DNA of 64,000 nt from the NCBI GenBank assembly GCA_021442155.1, contig JAKCPB010000360.1, positions 1 through 64,000 on the forward strand, read 5' to 3'. The stretch is from Cymbidium sinense. Its lineage: Eukaryota; Streptophyta; Magnoliopsida; Asparagales; Orchidaceae. Every line of letters begins with the position of its first letter. The stretch's first letter is position 1. The position numbers and the translations under genes were made by a program. Under the pieces are notes generated by a model. That model searched no databases. It was not told the origin of the DNA and saw only the letters and a program-made list of their open reading frames with translations. Positions 25,222 through 38,347 of this stretch are shown here, piece by piece.

Positions 25222-28200
25222 AATGGCTCAAAAGGACCCGCTAGGGTATCGCACTACCGTAACCTTCCAAGGATTTTGTCCTACTTTCTTGTTCTTCTTT
25301 TCTTGAGTTTTTTTTTTTTTAAATTTTTTTTTATATTTTCTTCCCGGCACAAATATCCTTTCCAAAAGCAGAAAGTTTAATTTTTATATGGATTGTTTCA
25401 AGTATGTTTGATCACCCAAGTTGCATGGAGAATAAATTTTTAAAGATCAGTTTAAAAGAATTAGTAAAACTGAAAACGAAAAGAAAAAGTTATTTGCCAT
25501 GAAAATCCCCCATAAGATAGCGATTTTGCCTACAATAATATTTATATCCTCAACATAATAACGATTTTGCTTTTTTTATTTTTTATGATCCAATCATTAT
25601 ACTAAAAATTGAGTTATAAAATTTTTACTCTTATTTAATTATATAAGATATACTTATTTTTTGTAGTATCATTTTTAGTATTATTAGAGTTATTATATCA
25701 TATCATTAATTTTTTATTATTATATTATTTTCCTATTTCATACTTTTCTATTTCATTTTTTAAACTAATACAGATATTATTCTTATTTTATTTATAATGA
25801 TCATGTGAATTCTCTCAAAAAAATAATATAAAAAGTTAGTATTCAAATTATTATAATATATAAATTAAATTGATATCATATCTATTTTTAATTAAGTACA
25901 TATAATTAACATAAAAAACATTATAATTCAAAAGAAAATATATATATATTTAATTTTTTTCATTTACTTTACCTGAACGGAGCACTTCTAAGGTATATTC
26001 TTTTGCTCAATATAACTTATAGAATATTTCCAAGAGGGTTTTTCTTCTGTGACCTTACATTAAAAAATTGTATTAATTACGTATATTATTGTAAATCATA
26101 TTTCCAATCAAATAATAAACATAATATTAAATCTATTCACAACAGCAATTATTGCATTAAAATTTTTTTATCTAAGCTCATAGCTAGTAGTCCTTTTATG
26201 CATAACAATCTGCATTATGTATTATAATATTAATTTGTAAATTCTATATAAGATTAGACTTAATTGTTAATAAAGAAAAAAAATTAATATAAAACATTCA
26301 AAAAGACGTATTAGATGCTCTTTAATTTTTCAAACTAGTTTTTTTATAAAAAAATCCACTTCTCGCAACAACCTTTTAGCTCCTTGGCCAAACTACATAC
26401 TCATTTGATTTCTTTGAAAAATTAGTAGAAAGTTGATGGCAGATGACATCTTTGCCTTTCAAAGTGTGGAAGGCAGATATGGATTTGTCCAAATGACTAA
26501 TATGTGAAGCTAAATCATTAGGAGATAATTATGAACACTCAAGTGTGAAAGTTATATTAATGTAAGAAGTGGTCATACAACAAGCATCGAGAGAATGAAA
26601 TAGGCATTATTATTAGATGAATAATGAGTTAATGTCATATAGGATGTTTAAGATCTATGTTGGATGACTTCAACTAGGCATTATTATTAGATAAATAGAT
26701 GTTCTTAAAAGAAGGTAGATCCATTATAATCTAATTTGATGACTTCAACGTCTTTGGGGGACTTCATAGTGTGGGATCTTTTCAGAATATGCTACACAAA
26801 CTTAATTATAGATGATAGATGTATATTTAAGATGAGATAATTCATCTAAGCAGATTCCATAAGAATCCATGTAAACTATGATACTGAAGTCATTTGTGGA
26901 AAATAGGGGGTATGAAAAATAGATGTTACAACCATTAGTTGTTCCCTTTCTCATCATCATGGTCATTGCTTTTTATAAGCGTTTGCATATGTTTTACCAT
27001 CTTCCCATATTGTTTTTTTTTCTTATAGGCATGAAGAATATTATGCTCTATCGATGATTCTTTTGCAATGAGTTACTTTATTATTCTCTTTTTCTCGAAC
27101 CTCCTCTTTAAGCAAAGAAACCTCAAACTAAGTTGTTGCTCTCACAACTATCACCCCTCTTCTTGAAGCTAAGTGACTTTCATAAAATCCTTTGCCTTTA
27201 CATCTATAATTGCTTCTTTGACCACCACCTTTTTCATGATTTCAATTTTCATACACAATATGGTCTTAAATCAATCATAGAATTCATCCCCTATTATCGA
27301 AACATAAATCATCAAACCAAAGAACACAAGAAAAAAAAAGAAATTTTACTCTTGCTTGATTGTGTCATATTTCATTCCTCAGAGCACAAAAAAAAAGAGT
27401 TTTCAAAGTGAAAATATAATGCATGATGCCTCATTTATCACATTTGATCAAGATCACTTACATAGGCACTTGGATACTAGTAACTAGAGTCATGATCAAT
27501 TGATATGAAATCCAATCATAATCATCCCTCCAAATGTGTTATCACTAATAAACTTTAATTTTATTTTTTTATCTTCATCTACCCAACTTGCCATATCTAA
27601 TCATCTGATATCATGAACCATCCTAAAAGACTACCCAAATATCATATTCTAACAAGCTTACATTAATCCATAAGAAAAAAAATCAAGCATAGATATTCAT
27701 ATTTTTGACATATATTTCAATGATAATTATTGCCAAGGTTATGAAAATATGAAAAGACAAGAAGCTGAGATGAGAGCATGGGCAAAACTAGCTTTTTATT
27801 TTAGGGTGGTCAAAAATTTTAAATAATTAAATAATTTTAAAAATACATAAATTTAATATTTCAAAAAAAAAAGTAAAATAATTTTAATAAATTTATAAGA
27901 AAAAAATATGAATCGATAAGATTATTAAATTTATAAACTTTTATTTTAATTAATTAAGTTGTTATTTGAGAATAATAAGTTAAATTGATTTTTTTTAGAG
28001 AGATTTATTATATAAAATGTAAATTGATAGGGGGTGAAATATAAAAAACCTATTTTTTTTAAGAGGAAAAAGAAATTTGAGGACAAGTTAAGGTAGGTCA
28101 ACCACTTTATGAGAGGTTAAATATTCAATAGTTCAACCAAAAGTTAAACTAAGGGTTGAATTGAATGACCTAATAAATATTAAAATTATCTAAATGTAAT

Positions 28201-28845
28201 CTAAAATATGCAATAAAAAATAAAATGCATCCATAAATAATATCTTTAATATTTATACATTTAAAGTTTGATTTATAGCTCGTTAAAATATAATTATTAT
28301 GTATTATAAATTTAGATATATGCATATTACATATATATTAATAATAAAAAAAATTATAATATAGATATCTAAATATAAATATAATTTATAATAAGAATAT
28401 AATTTATAATAGGAATATATATTGTATAATATAAGAAAAGTATAAATTATTGAAATTATCTTCCTACAATCCTCTTCCTGCAAGCTATTGAAAATTTCTA
28501 AAGCCCAAATCTTAGGGCTCAATTCCTTATTCCTCCAATCCCACTTAAATTTAAGTAGGTTCATAGCTTTTTGGGTTCTATATTATAGCTGAATGCTAAT
28601 ATTACACTATATAAGTTGGACATGCTAATCTATGTTAATTAAGATTTATTTAAACTTTTTTTAAAATTTAAATATTACATTTTGAACTATATTAGATAAC
28701 CAACTCATTCTATAAAACTATGATTGTTCACCAAATGAAAGTTGATTCCAATCATTTATCAATGATATGATACGATAATAATTTTTTAGATTTAGCAAGT
28801 CGATGATAAGATCGATTCATTGTTGAATAGTCAGATTGGTCACTG
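25222..28845. other. AT-rich spacer, no gene
   Basis: Very AT-rich with many stops on both strands. Short frames near 26003, 27133 and 28304 are low-complexity and show no motif. Confidence 0.5.
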
Positions 28846-28851
28846 GTCAGT

Positions 28852-28993
28852 AAAAAAAAAAAAAAAAATTTTGGGACATTTAAGTGAATTTAATCGCAAA
28901 CTCACATACACATCGCATGTGCAAGGACTTGAATCCAAAACTTCTTAGTCGAAAGCTAAAGATCTTAACCAATAGGCTAAGGTGCCTTGCACA
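28852..28993 (-). mobile_element. tRNA-derived SINE
   Basis: On the minus strand the sequence has an RNA polymerase III A box (TAGCCTATTGG, about 28977-28967) and a B box (GATTCAAGTCC, about 28935-28925) at tRNA-like spacing. A short body follows and ends in a T-run (28867-28852 on the plus strand is A-rich). GTCAGT flanks both sides (28846-28851 and 28994-28999), a short target duplication. The lack of cloverleaf pairing beyond the boxes and the 3' tail argue against a functional tRNA. Confidence 0.7.
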
Positions 28994-28999
28994 GTCAGT

Positions 29000-31900
29000 C
29001 AAATTTAATATTTAATTACATGATTATTATAGAGTATTGAAGCTTTTAGTATTTAATGTAAATATCTTATGGATTATAAGAAACTTGTGTGCAATAATTT
29101 AAGAAGTTAAAGGAAATCATCAACAATTGTTAATCATGAAGTTTGCCATGGATATAATTTATTTATGTGAATGAACTTTCATAAAAGCTATCATGCACTC
29201 ATGTCCTCTAACATATGCATATCAGAATATGTGACAAATTGAGCAAGAGAGATGGAACTGATGTGAGTGAATGTGAGGAGAGGGGTAAAAAATAAATTGT
29301 AGGATTACTGATGAATCATATGCCATTAAGTATCTAATATTAGACAACCTAGACTTTTTTTTAGTGATTTTCAGCTGAAAACTATTTCTGCAAAGGTTTT
29401 AGTAACTACTTTTTCACAAATCTATTGAGAAGGATAATTTATGGTGGATTATATACTAGTTTGAGAACCTGGTTAATCTTACTTGATCATTTATAATGAA
29501 AAATATCCTAACTCAGACAAAAAGCTAAAAACATTCTTGGAATCATTCTTTACATTCTAAGCCTTTTTTATTTTATATTGAACTCTCTTAAATGTTATAA
29601 ATTCTCTAAGTTAGATAAGTGGGAGTAACTATCAAATCATTAATAAGCTGAATATAAATCACTAGGGTAATGGCATACATGCAAATTAGATTAAATATAT
29701 GATATTTTTTGTACATACACATTAGATTAGATATTGGGTAAATTAAAAGATATGACTAACCTTGTTAAATAAAAAATATTTTTTTTTCCTTTAGATAAAA
29801 ATAAATCCTAAGAAGTTAAGTGATTACCATTTTAAAATGGGTCACTTATTATTTTATGATCTTAGAGAGAACTTTCTCATACATCATATTATTTTAAAGA
29901 TTAAAAATTGTAAAATTAGTAGAGAAAGAATTAGTTGGTTACTATTTTTAAGAATAATAGTTAGGTAGAAGAGTTTATAAATTATAGAAGAATTAAATTA
30001 ACGTGTTATACATTAAAATTATGAAATAAGTAACTAAGCATAGGCTACAACGTGCTATAAAAGTTGCTCAAAAGCAGATTGGTTTCATGCAAGTTAGGCT
30101 TACCATGAATGTTATATATTTGTTGAGAGATTTGATGGAGAACTATAAAGAGAATAAAGATGATATACTATTTCATAAAGATTTATAATGTTGTTGTAGA
30201 TATGAATTAAATTATTTTTAACTTATTGAAAAGAAAAATAGTAAAATTAAAAATAAGAAACAATATAATTTGAGTTATACAGCAATTTTTTAATATGAAA
30301 AGATATAGTAGAGACAAAAATAAATTTTAATATGTTCAAGGCTTTCTCTTGTTAGCCCTATATAAGATTTAAGTTATATTTAAATTTAATTTAAACTCAT
30401 GGCTCGCCGTTCCTCATAATATACTTATTTCATGCTCGAAAGTTCACGTCGAAAAAGAAAAACTAAGTCTTAGCATACAAAAATATCCAGCACATTCAGA
30501 TACAAATAGTAAATTTTTTACATGAAAAATCAAATAAGGAGAAAACCCACTGGATCTTATGTAGCCAAAATAGTAAAAAAAAATTATAAGATTCTGAAGT
30601 ATTATTTGAATAATAAAATAATCTTCAAATCTAATATATTTATAATCCTATCGAATGACTCAATAAGTGAAATTCAATTTTGAGAAATTATAATTAGAAA
30701 TTTTGAGATCGTTATAATACTTAAATGATGAAAGAAAAATTTATGATCAAAATAATTGATACAGATCGTCTGATACAATATTTTAAGATTTAAACTAAAA
30801 TTATCAAAATATCCGTTAATTTAAAGTAGCGAAAAAACTTGAATCCGTTCCACCACTCCATGAAATATTATTGCAGTGTATTTATTTTTTAAAATTATTT
30901 TTATCTGAATCTCTCATTTATAATCTTACGTTCTCCAATAAAAGAGAAGAGTATAACCGTAAATTTTTAATTATATAATAGATTGTATTCACTAAGCAAT
31001 ATCTCGTGAATTTTTTTTATAAGATTTTGCAGATAAAAAATATGTTATTTACTATCTATGAGTATGTGTTTAATATTTCTATGAGCTAAGACTTATTTTT
31101 GTTTTTTCCATCTATGAGGATTTTCTAGAAACATAATAATACTAACGAAGAAAACGTAACAATGGATGCGATAAAAAAAGCATCAGAAGTATCTTAAAAT
31201 ATATGTTCAAAAAAATCAATATTTCATATTTATTTTATTTTATTTTATTTTTTACATTATGGTTGTAGCTTGAACTCTATCAACACAAAAAATGTTATCG
31301 GACAGATGGAGATATCCATTACATTACGGGAAAATTTTTAATTTAAATATGGTTTAAAATGTAATTAGTTATTTAAGTATTTTAAGAAAAATTTAGATAT
31401 ATATGCATTCTAAGCTATATGACAACCACAGGAAAGGTAGCATGACGCGACTGACTCAAGTAGCCCATTAAACAGTAACTTTTCTGAGATAGTCGCCAAT
31501 TGGGCTTAATTAGCGGGCATCAAATGGGTCGATCAATCGAATTCGTGAGTCGACCCCCGTCCGCAATTTCTCCCTTCTGCGAGCACCCGAGGCCACCTAG
31601 CACTCCAACCGGCCTCCCCACCTTTTGACGGCCGTCGGTTTTGCTCGACATACATTGTCGCTTTACTCTTATTGGCCATACCGATAGCAATCAGATCCTT
31701 TTCCTTGCCCAACAACCACATCCCTTGCATCTGACACCCTTCCACTTCATCTGACAGCCCATGAAACCCAACATTGGCTTCACCACAATCTGACACTTTT
31801 TTTAGTTATCTACGCAAATTTTGTAGTTCTTAGCACACATTGCCGCCAATCTTCATAAACACACGGTAAATCTCTAATTTTTTCTTGTATAATTAATTAG

Positions 31901-32560
31901 ATTGTGTGTATTGCTAGAATTTGGTTTAGGGTTTTAGTTTAGGGCTTAGTAGTATGTACTCACTTGGTTAAATATCATTTAGTTTATGTAGTTTGTACTA
32001 CATTCAAATTTGTCTGTTCAATATTTTTCTAAATTTAGGTAATACTGATATGATTAGTTATATTTTAGTTATTTAATTTGCCTCAACTCATCTTTTCAAG
32101 AATGAGTGAGAGTTGGTTTTATTGATCTTATTCTACTGATAACGTGTTGATCGCCCATTCCGAAGTTATGTGGGTAGTCATCAAAAGGTTCTAGATGAAC
32201 ACCTTAAAATTGAAAGAATTATGAGATACTTGCATTGATTGAGTCAAGTTGACATGTCATTATCCGGAGTAACGGATTTATAGGCTCGCTATTTTGATGA
32301 AGTTTGTGACGTTATACTGAAAGCTCTCGTTAGATATTAGTATTGTATATCGAAGTTGAGGATGCTAATGTGGCATCCACATTAGATCCGTTGTTAAGTG
32401 TGATATACCATCGAACACACAAGATTTCATCACAGCTCCTTAAACGCTTTTAACGAATTGATTCCCGTGTAATACCTTATTTATTTTCCCTACTTATGTT
32501 GTTAATTTAATAATGTTATATATTGTACTGTGTGTCAAGAATTACAAATCATGATGATAA
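29000..32560. other. AT-rich spacer, no gene
   Basis: Includes a GC-richer patch at 31440-31800 with an 87-codon minus-strand frame that I cannot assign. The last part (about 32100 onward) probably belongs to the degraded MULE that follows. Confidence 0.4.
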
Positions 32561-32899
32561 TATTTATCAATTAGAGGAACCATATGTGCCTCGAGTGTTA
32601 TATGATGGGTATGAGATTATTAAAGGACTCAAGACTCGAAAGGTGATATTAGTGATGATGATTGTTCACTGAAGTTATGGTTGATAATGTAGTGCAGTGA
32701 TCTATTAAAGAATCATTCATTCCAAAATATTGAGAGAGAATGTGAAATGTTTTCTAATAATGAGTATGTTCGAATGTGTCAAACCACGAGAGAGTGGGAC
32801 AATGATATTCACTTAAATGGTCCATCTAATGAAAATGTCCTAACATATGATGTTGAAATCCTATGTGATCTTGTTGAAGGAATGTGTTTGACAAGTAAA

Positions 32900-34330
32900 A
32901 GGAGCCTTTAGTTTGCTATTATTGTATAGTGTATAGGTAATAATGTTCAATTCCAAACAGTCATCTCAAACTAGAAGAACTATACTATAATATGTGTACA
33001 TCACGATAGTTCTAACAGAGCATGTAATTAGCAAACAGACATCTAGGGGGTGCCTGAAGAATCTCCAGAGTTGGGGATAATCATAGATGTATCAATGCAA
33101 TGATCGACAGTTATCATCGGCAGTGCAGTTCCAAATTCATAGCTTATCTCATTATACCTGTAATTAGGCATCAAATTGATCTAAAACCTAAGGAGATTAT
33201 AGGTAGATTAGAATCAAAGTTTAATGTAAAAGTATCTTACATGAAGGCCTGAGATGTTAGGCGTAAGACAATAAAAGTAATTTTTGGTAGTTGGGAAGAG
33301 TATTATAGGACTCTCAACCTCTTCATGGAAGTAGTTTCTTCTACTTTACCTGGTACATTATACAGAATACAGTCTAGTAGTCCACAGTAATTCTAGAGAC
33401 TTTCCTGGGCATTTGATCCTTCTATTTTTGCTGGGGTAGCCTGTCCTCAACTTAGATGGTATATTTTTGCTGGGCAAGTACTATGTTACATTATTATTGG
33501 CTTTGGAATAGATGGAAACAGCTTGAGCTCATGCCTTTACTATCAGTCCGAGTCGAATCATTCCTGGATGTGGTTCTTAATATGCTTACATGAGATGTTA
33601 CTTGTGTTGTCAACTAGATGCGATTTATGCCAATATCTGATAAACATACATGTATTATGTGGTTCAAAGACATTTTTCTGTCAGCCACAGCTTTGCTTGT
33701 GATCATGAGAATTTCAAAATAGTAGATAGATTGGTGATGTCGAGTTTCTTTGCCAAAAAATTTAATGACTAAAAAAATTGATGACATGCTTGAGTTTAAT
33801 TGTTATATGATAGATATAAAAAATGTGAAAGAAGAAGCCCAAAAATGGCTTATGGAGTGAGACCTAGTTAGATAGTCACTAGTGCATGATGGTGGAATGC
33901 GTTATGGTACTATGATGACAAATGCATCTGAATGTTTCAATGGTGTTCTTAAACTTGTACATGGTTTGCCAATTCAGGCACTAATCAATGCTATTTATTA
34001 CAATTTAGTTGTACTATTTGTGAGAAGATTTGCCACTGCAACTCAGCAGTAGGAAGCCAATTTATCTATGTTTACCCAACAGGTATCAACCATGTTACGA
34101 CATTATGAAAGGGAAGCTAGACATTTCCTAGAACCGATCAACATTAACCCTAGGGAGATGCAGGTGTTTGATAGGTCAAACCGATCATTTAGAGTTGATT
34201 TATCAGATAATGGCCAGTGTAGCTGCAGTTGATAAGATAGTTATATATCATTTATCATACCCTCATGCTATTGCCATATTGGGGTTCATAAGATTGAATA
34301 TTATTTGTTTCACAAGATTACGCTTTTGAT
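32900..34330 (+). pseudogene. MULE transposase remnant
   Basis: At 33085-33290 the frame reads NAMIDSYHRQCSSKFIAYLI, then IDLKPKEIIGRLESKFNVKV-SYMKA followed by a stop, then VIFGSWEEYYRTL. This matches the DNA-binding region of the minus-strand MULE at 7387-9011. At 33430-33600 a degraded first-Asp region carries GIDGNS. At 33780-34230 the C-terminal part reads IDMLEFNCYMIDIKNVKEEA-type sequence, then MMTNASECFNGVLKLVHGLP, then a start of the SWIM zinc finger (NGQCSCS, stop, then CYCH). It has many stops and frame changes. No TIRs were identified around it. Confidence 0.8.
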
Positions 34331-34490
34331 ATGTATAAGCTATTATTATTCACCTAAGTTTCCATACATTGTACCTTTCTAAAGGCTAGCTGGTGATCAG
34401 CAAGGTATTATTGTCTTGACCTTATTAGAATTTTAGAATTTACTCTATAATTTTTCATTTAAAATTTATAATTTCCTAACACTACTACAT

Positions 34491-35757
34491 ATGTTTCAAC
34501 AGAACGATGGTAGCAACACCTCCCTAGTCGACGAGGCGTGGGGCCATGCTAGGGAGGACACCACACAGTTAGAGCAGCCTCCTACAGAGATCCACCCTAG
34601 CATAGCATCTCTACGTGGTCGGCACAGAGCCGCCCATCTCGATACTGTAAATATAATTTTAATTTCAACTTCTACATTACACCTACACAGGAGTACTGAT
34701 TTGACTAATGCTTAATCCCTTTTTTTATTGTAAAGCACTATTCTAGAGGTTGCTTCCCACTTGCTTATGCTGAAGGAGTGGCCCATCACTTGTAGGAGAT
34801 TCATCTACGTGTAGGCCTTCAATCTGCATTCATTTGCTTAGAACATCATCTACTTATTGCTCTACAGAGATGGTCTCCATAGACTAATACCTTCCACCGC
34901 CATATGATGGACGCCGTGATGTGGCGATTCCGAGTATATATGTTGATGTTATTGGCCCAATGGTTGGTGAGGGAAGAGGTCGCGCTATCCGCATCGTGAT
35001 GAGCTATCTTGACATCCTAGATGTGGTGTATTAGGACCCGACGTACACATCACATCGATAATCGATGGGTCGCACGCGAGACGGCATGCCGCTGAGGTAG
35101 GTGGGTCATTCATAGAGAATCTTATGCCCATCTCGAGCATCGAGGGAGTTCAAGAGACAAGTGCGTTCTATATTTTCTTTAGGAGCTTCCTACTACCATA
35201 CACGCTAATCAGGTTCATCTCAAAAGATCTTTCAATACTTGAGGACCTAGATGATACATTATCTTCTGGGAGTAGTTCTCACACTGCATGGATAGATCTA
35301 ATAGCCCAAGAGGGCCAATATGGCTGGCTACCTATACCTTATGTAGATATGGTCTTGGGAGCATCTTCATGTGGGGAGGCCAACCCTGCATGTGCCATAT
35401 CCGAGTGATCTCGACGGTCTCAACATTGAATTGAGGTATATTTTAATTCCTGCAATTTCAAATTTCTGCTTATATGCTTATTTCTAATGTGTTGTGTGAA
35501 CAAGTGAAATGAGCGATATGTTCGCCAGATGCCAATGACGAACATGGCATTATATAGGAATGAGCTGGATGGTTTGTTGCATACACAGGTATGACTTGCA
35601 TAGTAATTATTCAGTTTATTTTTTATAATGTGTATACTAATTTAATATAGTTTTTAATATGTGTAGGTGATTTGGGAGCCATACACTAAGCAAATCATGC
35701 AACACCTTTCAAGTATATGCTCAGCAGGCTCTGATATTTGGTTGGCACGAGTCCCTA
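34491..35757 (+). pseudogene. Plant mobile domain (PMD, MAIN/MAIL-like) gene remnant
   Basis: PMD proteins occur as host genes (MAIN, MAIL1) and inside transposons. The N-terminal exon-like frame is at 34491-34715 (ASLRGRHRAAHLDTVN). At 34740-34990 the frame reads AFICLEHHLLIALQRWSP, stop, TNTFH, like the PMD 'L..ALVERWRPETHTFH' region, then RVYMLMLLAQWL. 35125-35400 is open (to CAISE) but weakly conserved. 35530-35588 encodes MTNMALYRNELDGLLHTQ; a clean intron (GT 35589, AG 35665-35666) follows; the next exon starts VIWEPYTKQIMQHLSSICSA and ends SDIWLARVP, typical of PMD. The sequence is cut at 35758/35759 by the start of a retrotransposon. Retained introns show this is not a retrocopy. Internal stops make it a pseudogene. 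Confidence 0.65.
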
Positions 35758-35989
35758 TTGACCTCACTTTTGGAGTGAGCTTTCAACTTCCTCATCATAG
35801 ATCTAGGACTCTCATAGAACTAAGAGTTATTTAGTCTTAAGACACTTCTAATGATTAGGTGAACACTTAACCTAACTCTAGAGACTTAGAAGAGTTAGCC
35901 ATTGGAATAGGTTATGCCTTAAGGGTTTAAAAAGACTTTCCTGCCCTATAGCCCAAACCCAATCCTTGCTTCCTTCTTTCAAACAAAAT

Positions 35990-37950
35990 CTCAAATTCAA
36001 ATTAAAATTTCAAAAATCAAATCCAACTATCCAATGATTAAAATCCACCACCAAATTCAATCCAAATCCCTTCCTTGCCCTTTGATTTTATCGTATGGAC
36101 TTAGCCTTAACCAAATTCAAATCAACCCCAATCAAATTAATTTTCTCAATTATCAAATCTAATCTCAAATAAAATTCCAAATCAAAAATAAATTCCAAAT
36201 TCCAATTGATTGAAACCCATGATTAACTCCAAATTCCAAATATTCTTCCTAAGCCATATGAACCACCTTCATATGCCTAGCCAAAATTCCTTCAAACCAA
36301 CTCAAACATGATGGATTTCTTTATAAATCAATCATTCCTTCATTCATGTTCACAAATATAAATAAAATCTAAATTCAAACCTTTTCAATCAAGCCAAAAC
36401 AAATCAAACCAAATCAAGACCCTTCTTAAGCCATATGGACCTACCTCCATAAACCTAATCAAATCTTGATCAAAATCAACTCAAACTCAGTTGATTTTCT
36501 TATAAATCAATCATTCCTTCATTTATGTTCATAAATATAAATTAAACCCACCTTTCAATGACCAAAAATAAATCAAACAATTCAAAATCCAAGTTAGCCC
36601 TTTTAACCTACATCCCTAAGCTTAATCAGATTTGCATCCAAATCACTCCAAACTCAAGTGATTTTCTCATGACCCATATATATATATATATTTATTTATA
36701 TTCACAAATATAAATGAAATATAAATTCAAATGACCAAAAACAAACTCAAATCAAATCAAATTCCTAATTTTAGCCCTTTTAGCCAAACTTTTGAACTTG
36801 GCCAAATGAAATTCAAATCAACTCAAAACTCATTGATTCTTCATGATTCATTCATTCCCACAATCATTGATCCAAATATAAATATAAACCACCATTATCA
36901 AAAAAAAATCCAAGTCAACCCAAATCAAACCCAAGTTGAACATTTTGACTTGAGATTGTCATATGAACCAAAACACATTTAGGTCTAAACCAATTGCAAT
37001 TGGATTTATATTTCAATCTTAGGCTCATATGTGAGTTCAACTAAACTTGAATCAAACCTTGATCAAGCCAAATGACCTATTTAGGCTCACTTGACCCAAC
37101 ATGACCTAAATGACTTTTTTGAGCCAAGTTCTAATCTAACCCAAATTAGATTGAACTAAGCCCATCTAAATCTTGATCATGATCAAAAATCATCATGAAG
37201 TGATCAACCATCTTGAATTGGGTCAAACCAAGTCAAACTTAGCCTTTGACCAAATCAACATTTAGCCTAAATAAAACCCAAACTAGCAAAAATTTATCAT
37301 ATGCCAAATTGATTAAAACCATTGACCAAAACTCTCTCATGATCAATGATTGAACATGACCAAGCCATCAATTGAGCCAAACCAAGCCTAATTGGCCACT
37401 TGATCTAAGTTGACCCAAATTGGCCTAAAAAGCCAAAATAGGTTAAATCATGATTTGAACTAAATTGATTACAACCAATAGCTCAAGTTCATTCCAAATG
37501 ACTTGTTGAACTTGACCAAAGCCAGCCCTAGTTGACGAATTGGTTAACTTGACCTAACCTAACCCAAATTGACCTAAAAGGTCAAATTGACCAAAATCCA
37601 AATTAATTCTAAATTAATCCAAACCAAAGCCTAGAATTATTTTCAATCAACCAATTGAACTTGTCTCAACACCTAACCCAACATAATTTGGTCAAATTGA
37701 TTAAATTGGTCAACTTGACCAATTTGACTCCGTTTGAATCCAAATGAGTCAAATCCAAACCTAGGCCAAACCAATCCAAACTAATTGAACAAAAAAAATC
37801 CCAAATTATTATATAAACCTAATCCAAGCTTTGGTTTGATCCAATTTGACCAATTGGTTAACCCAACCCAACCTAGCCCAAATGAACCCATTTTGACCAA
37901 ATGAAGCCAAATCCCACCAAACCAACTTATGAGACCCTAGGACTTGGTCA
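35990..37950. repeat. G-poor CAAATC/TTGACC-rich tract
   Basis: The plus strand is strongly depleted in G and dominated by variants of CCAAATTCAAATC. From about 37060 on, TTGACC / GGTCAA motifs occur about twenty times in 900 bp. No coding sequence. Confidence 0.8.
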
Positions 37951-38324
37951 AACCCGATCCAAGCATGTCCCATTTTATTTCCAAATTAGCCTAAAAGCCA
38001 ATTAAACCCCACCAAGAGAATTAGTCATCAAACCATAGGATTTAAACTTTAAAACCATTGGATCTAAGCTAAAGTCAACTTGCCCATCCCCATGGAAACT
38101 CATTGGCACTACATGGAACCTTCTCTTGACCCACAGCTTATAACTCACTAGGTCATTGGGTGAGAGTTGACTCACCTCCAACCCAAATGAGCTCATTAGA
38201 TCAAGACCATGGCGTCCTTGCATCCATGATAGCTCCCATCACTTCTCCATCCCTCATGACTTGACCTTGATGGAGACAACTCGCGACGATAGCCGCAAAA
38301 TGCATGAGCCATGACATGATGGAA

Positions 38325-38347
38325 AATTGAGGGGTATACCCCCTCAA
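38325..38347. repeat. Near-perfect hairpin in the LTR
   Basis: AATTGAGGGG-TATA-CCCC(C)TCAATT: 10-bp arms with one bulged C. Confidence 0.8.

Noticed and set aside
28920..28992. Functional tRNA gene
   Set aside because: A and B boxes are present, but the acceptor and anticodon arms do not pair, and the T-run tail plus flanking repeats indicate a SINE.
31533..31796. 87-codon minus-strand frame
   Set aside because: No recognisable domain or splice context; kept only as an unexplained GC-richer patch.
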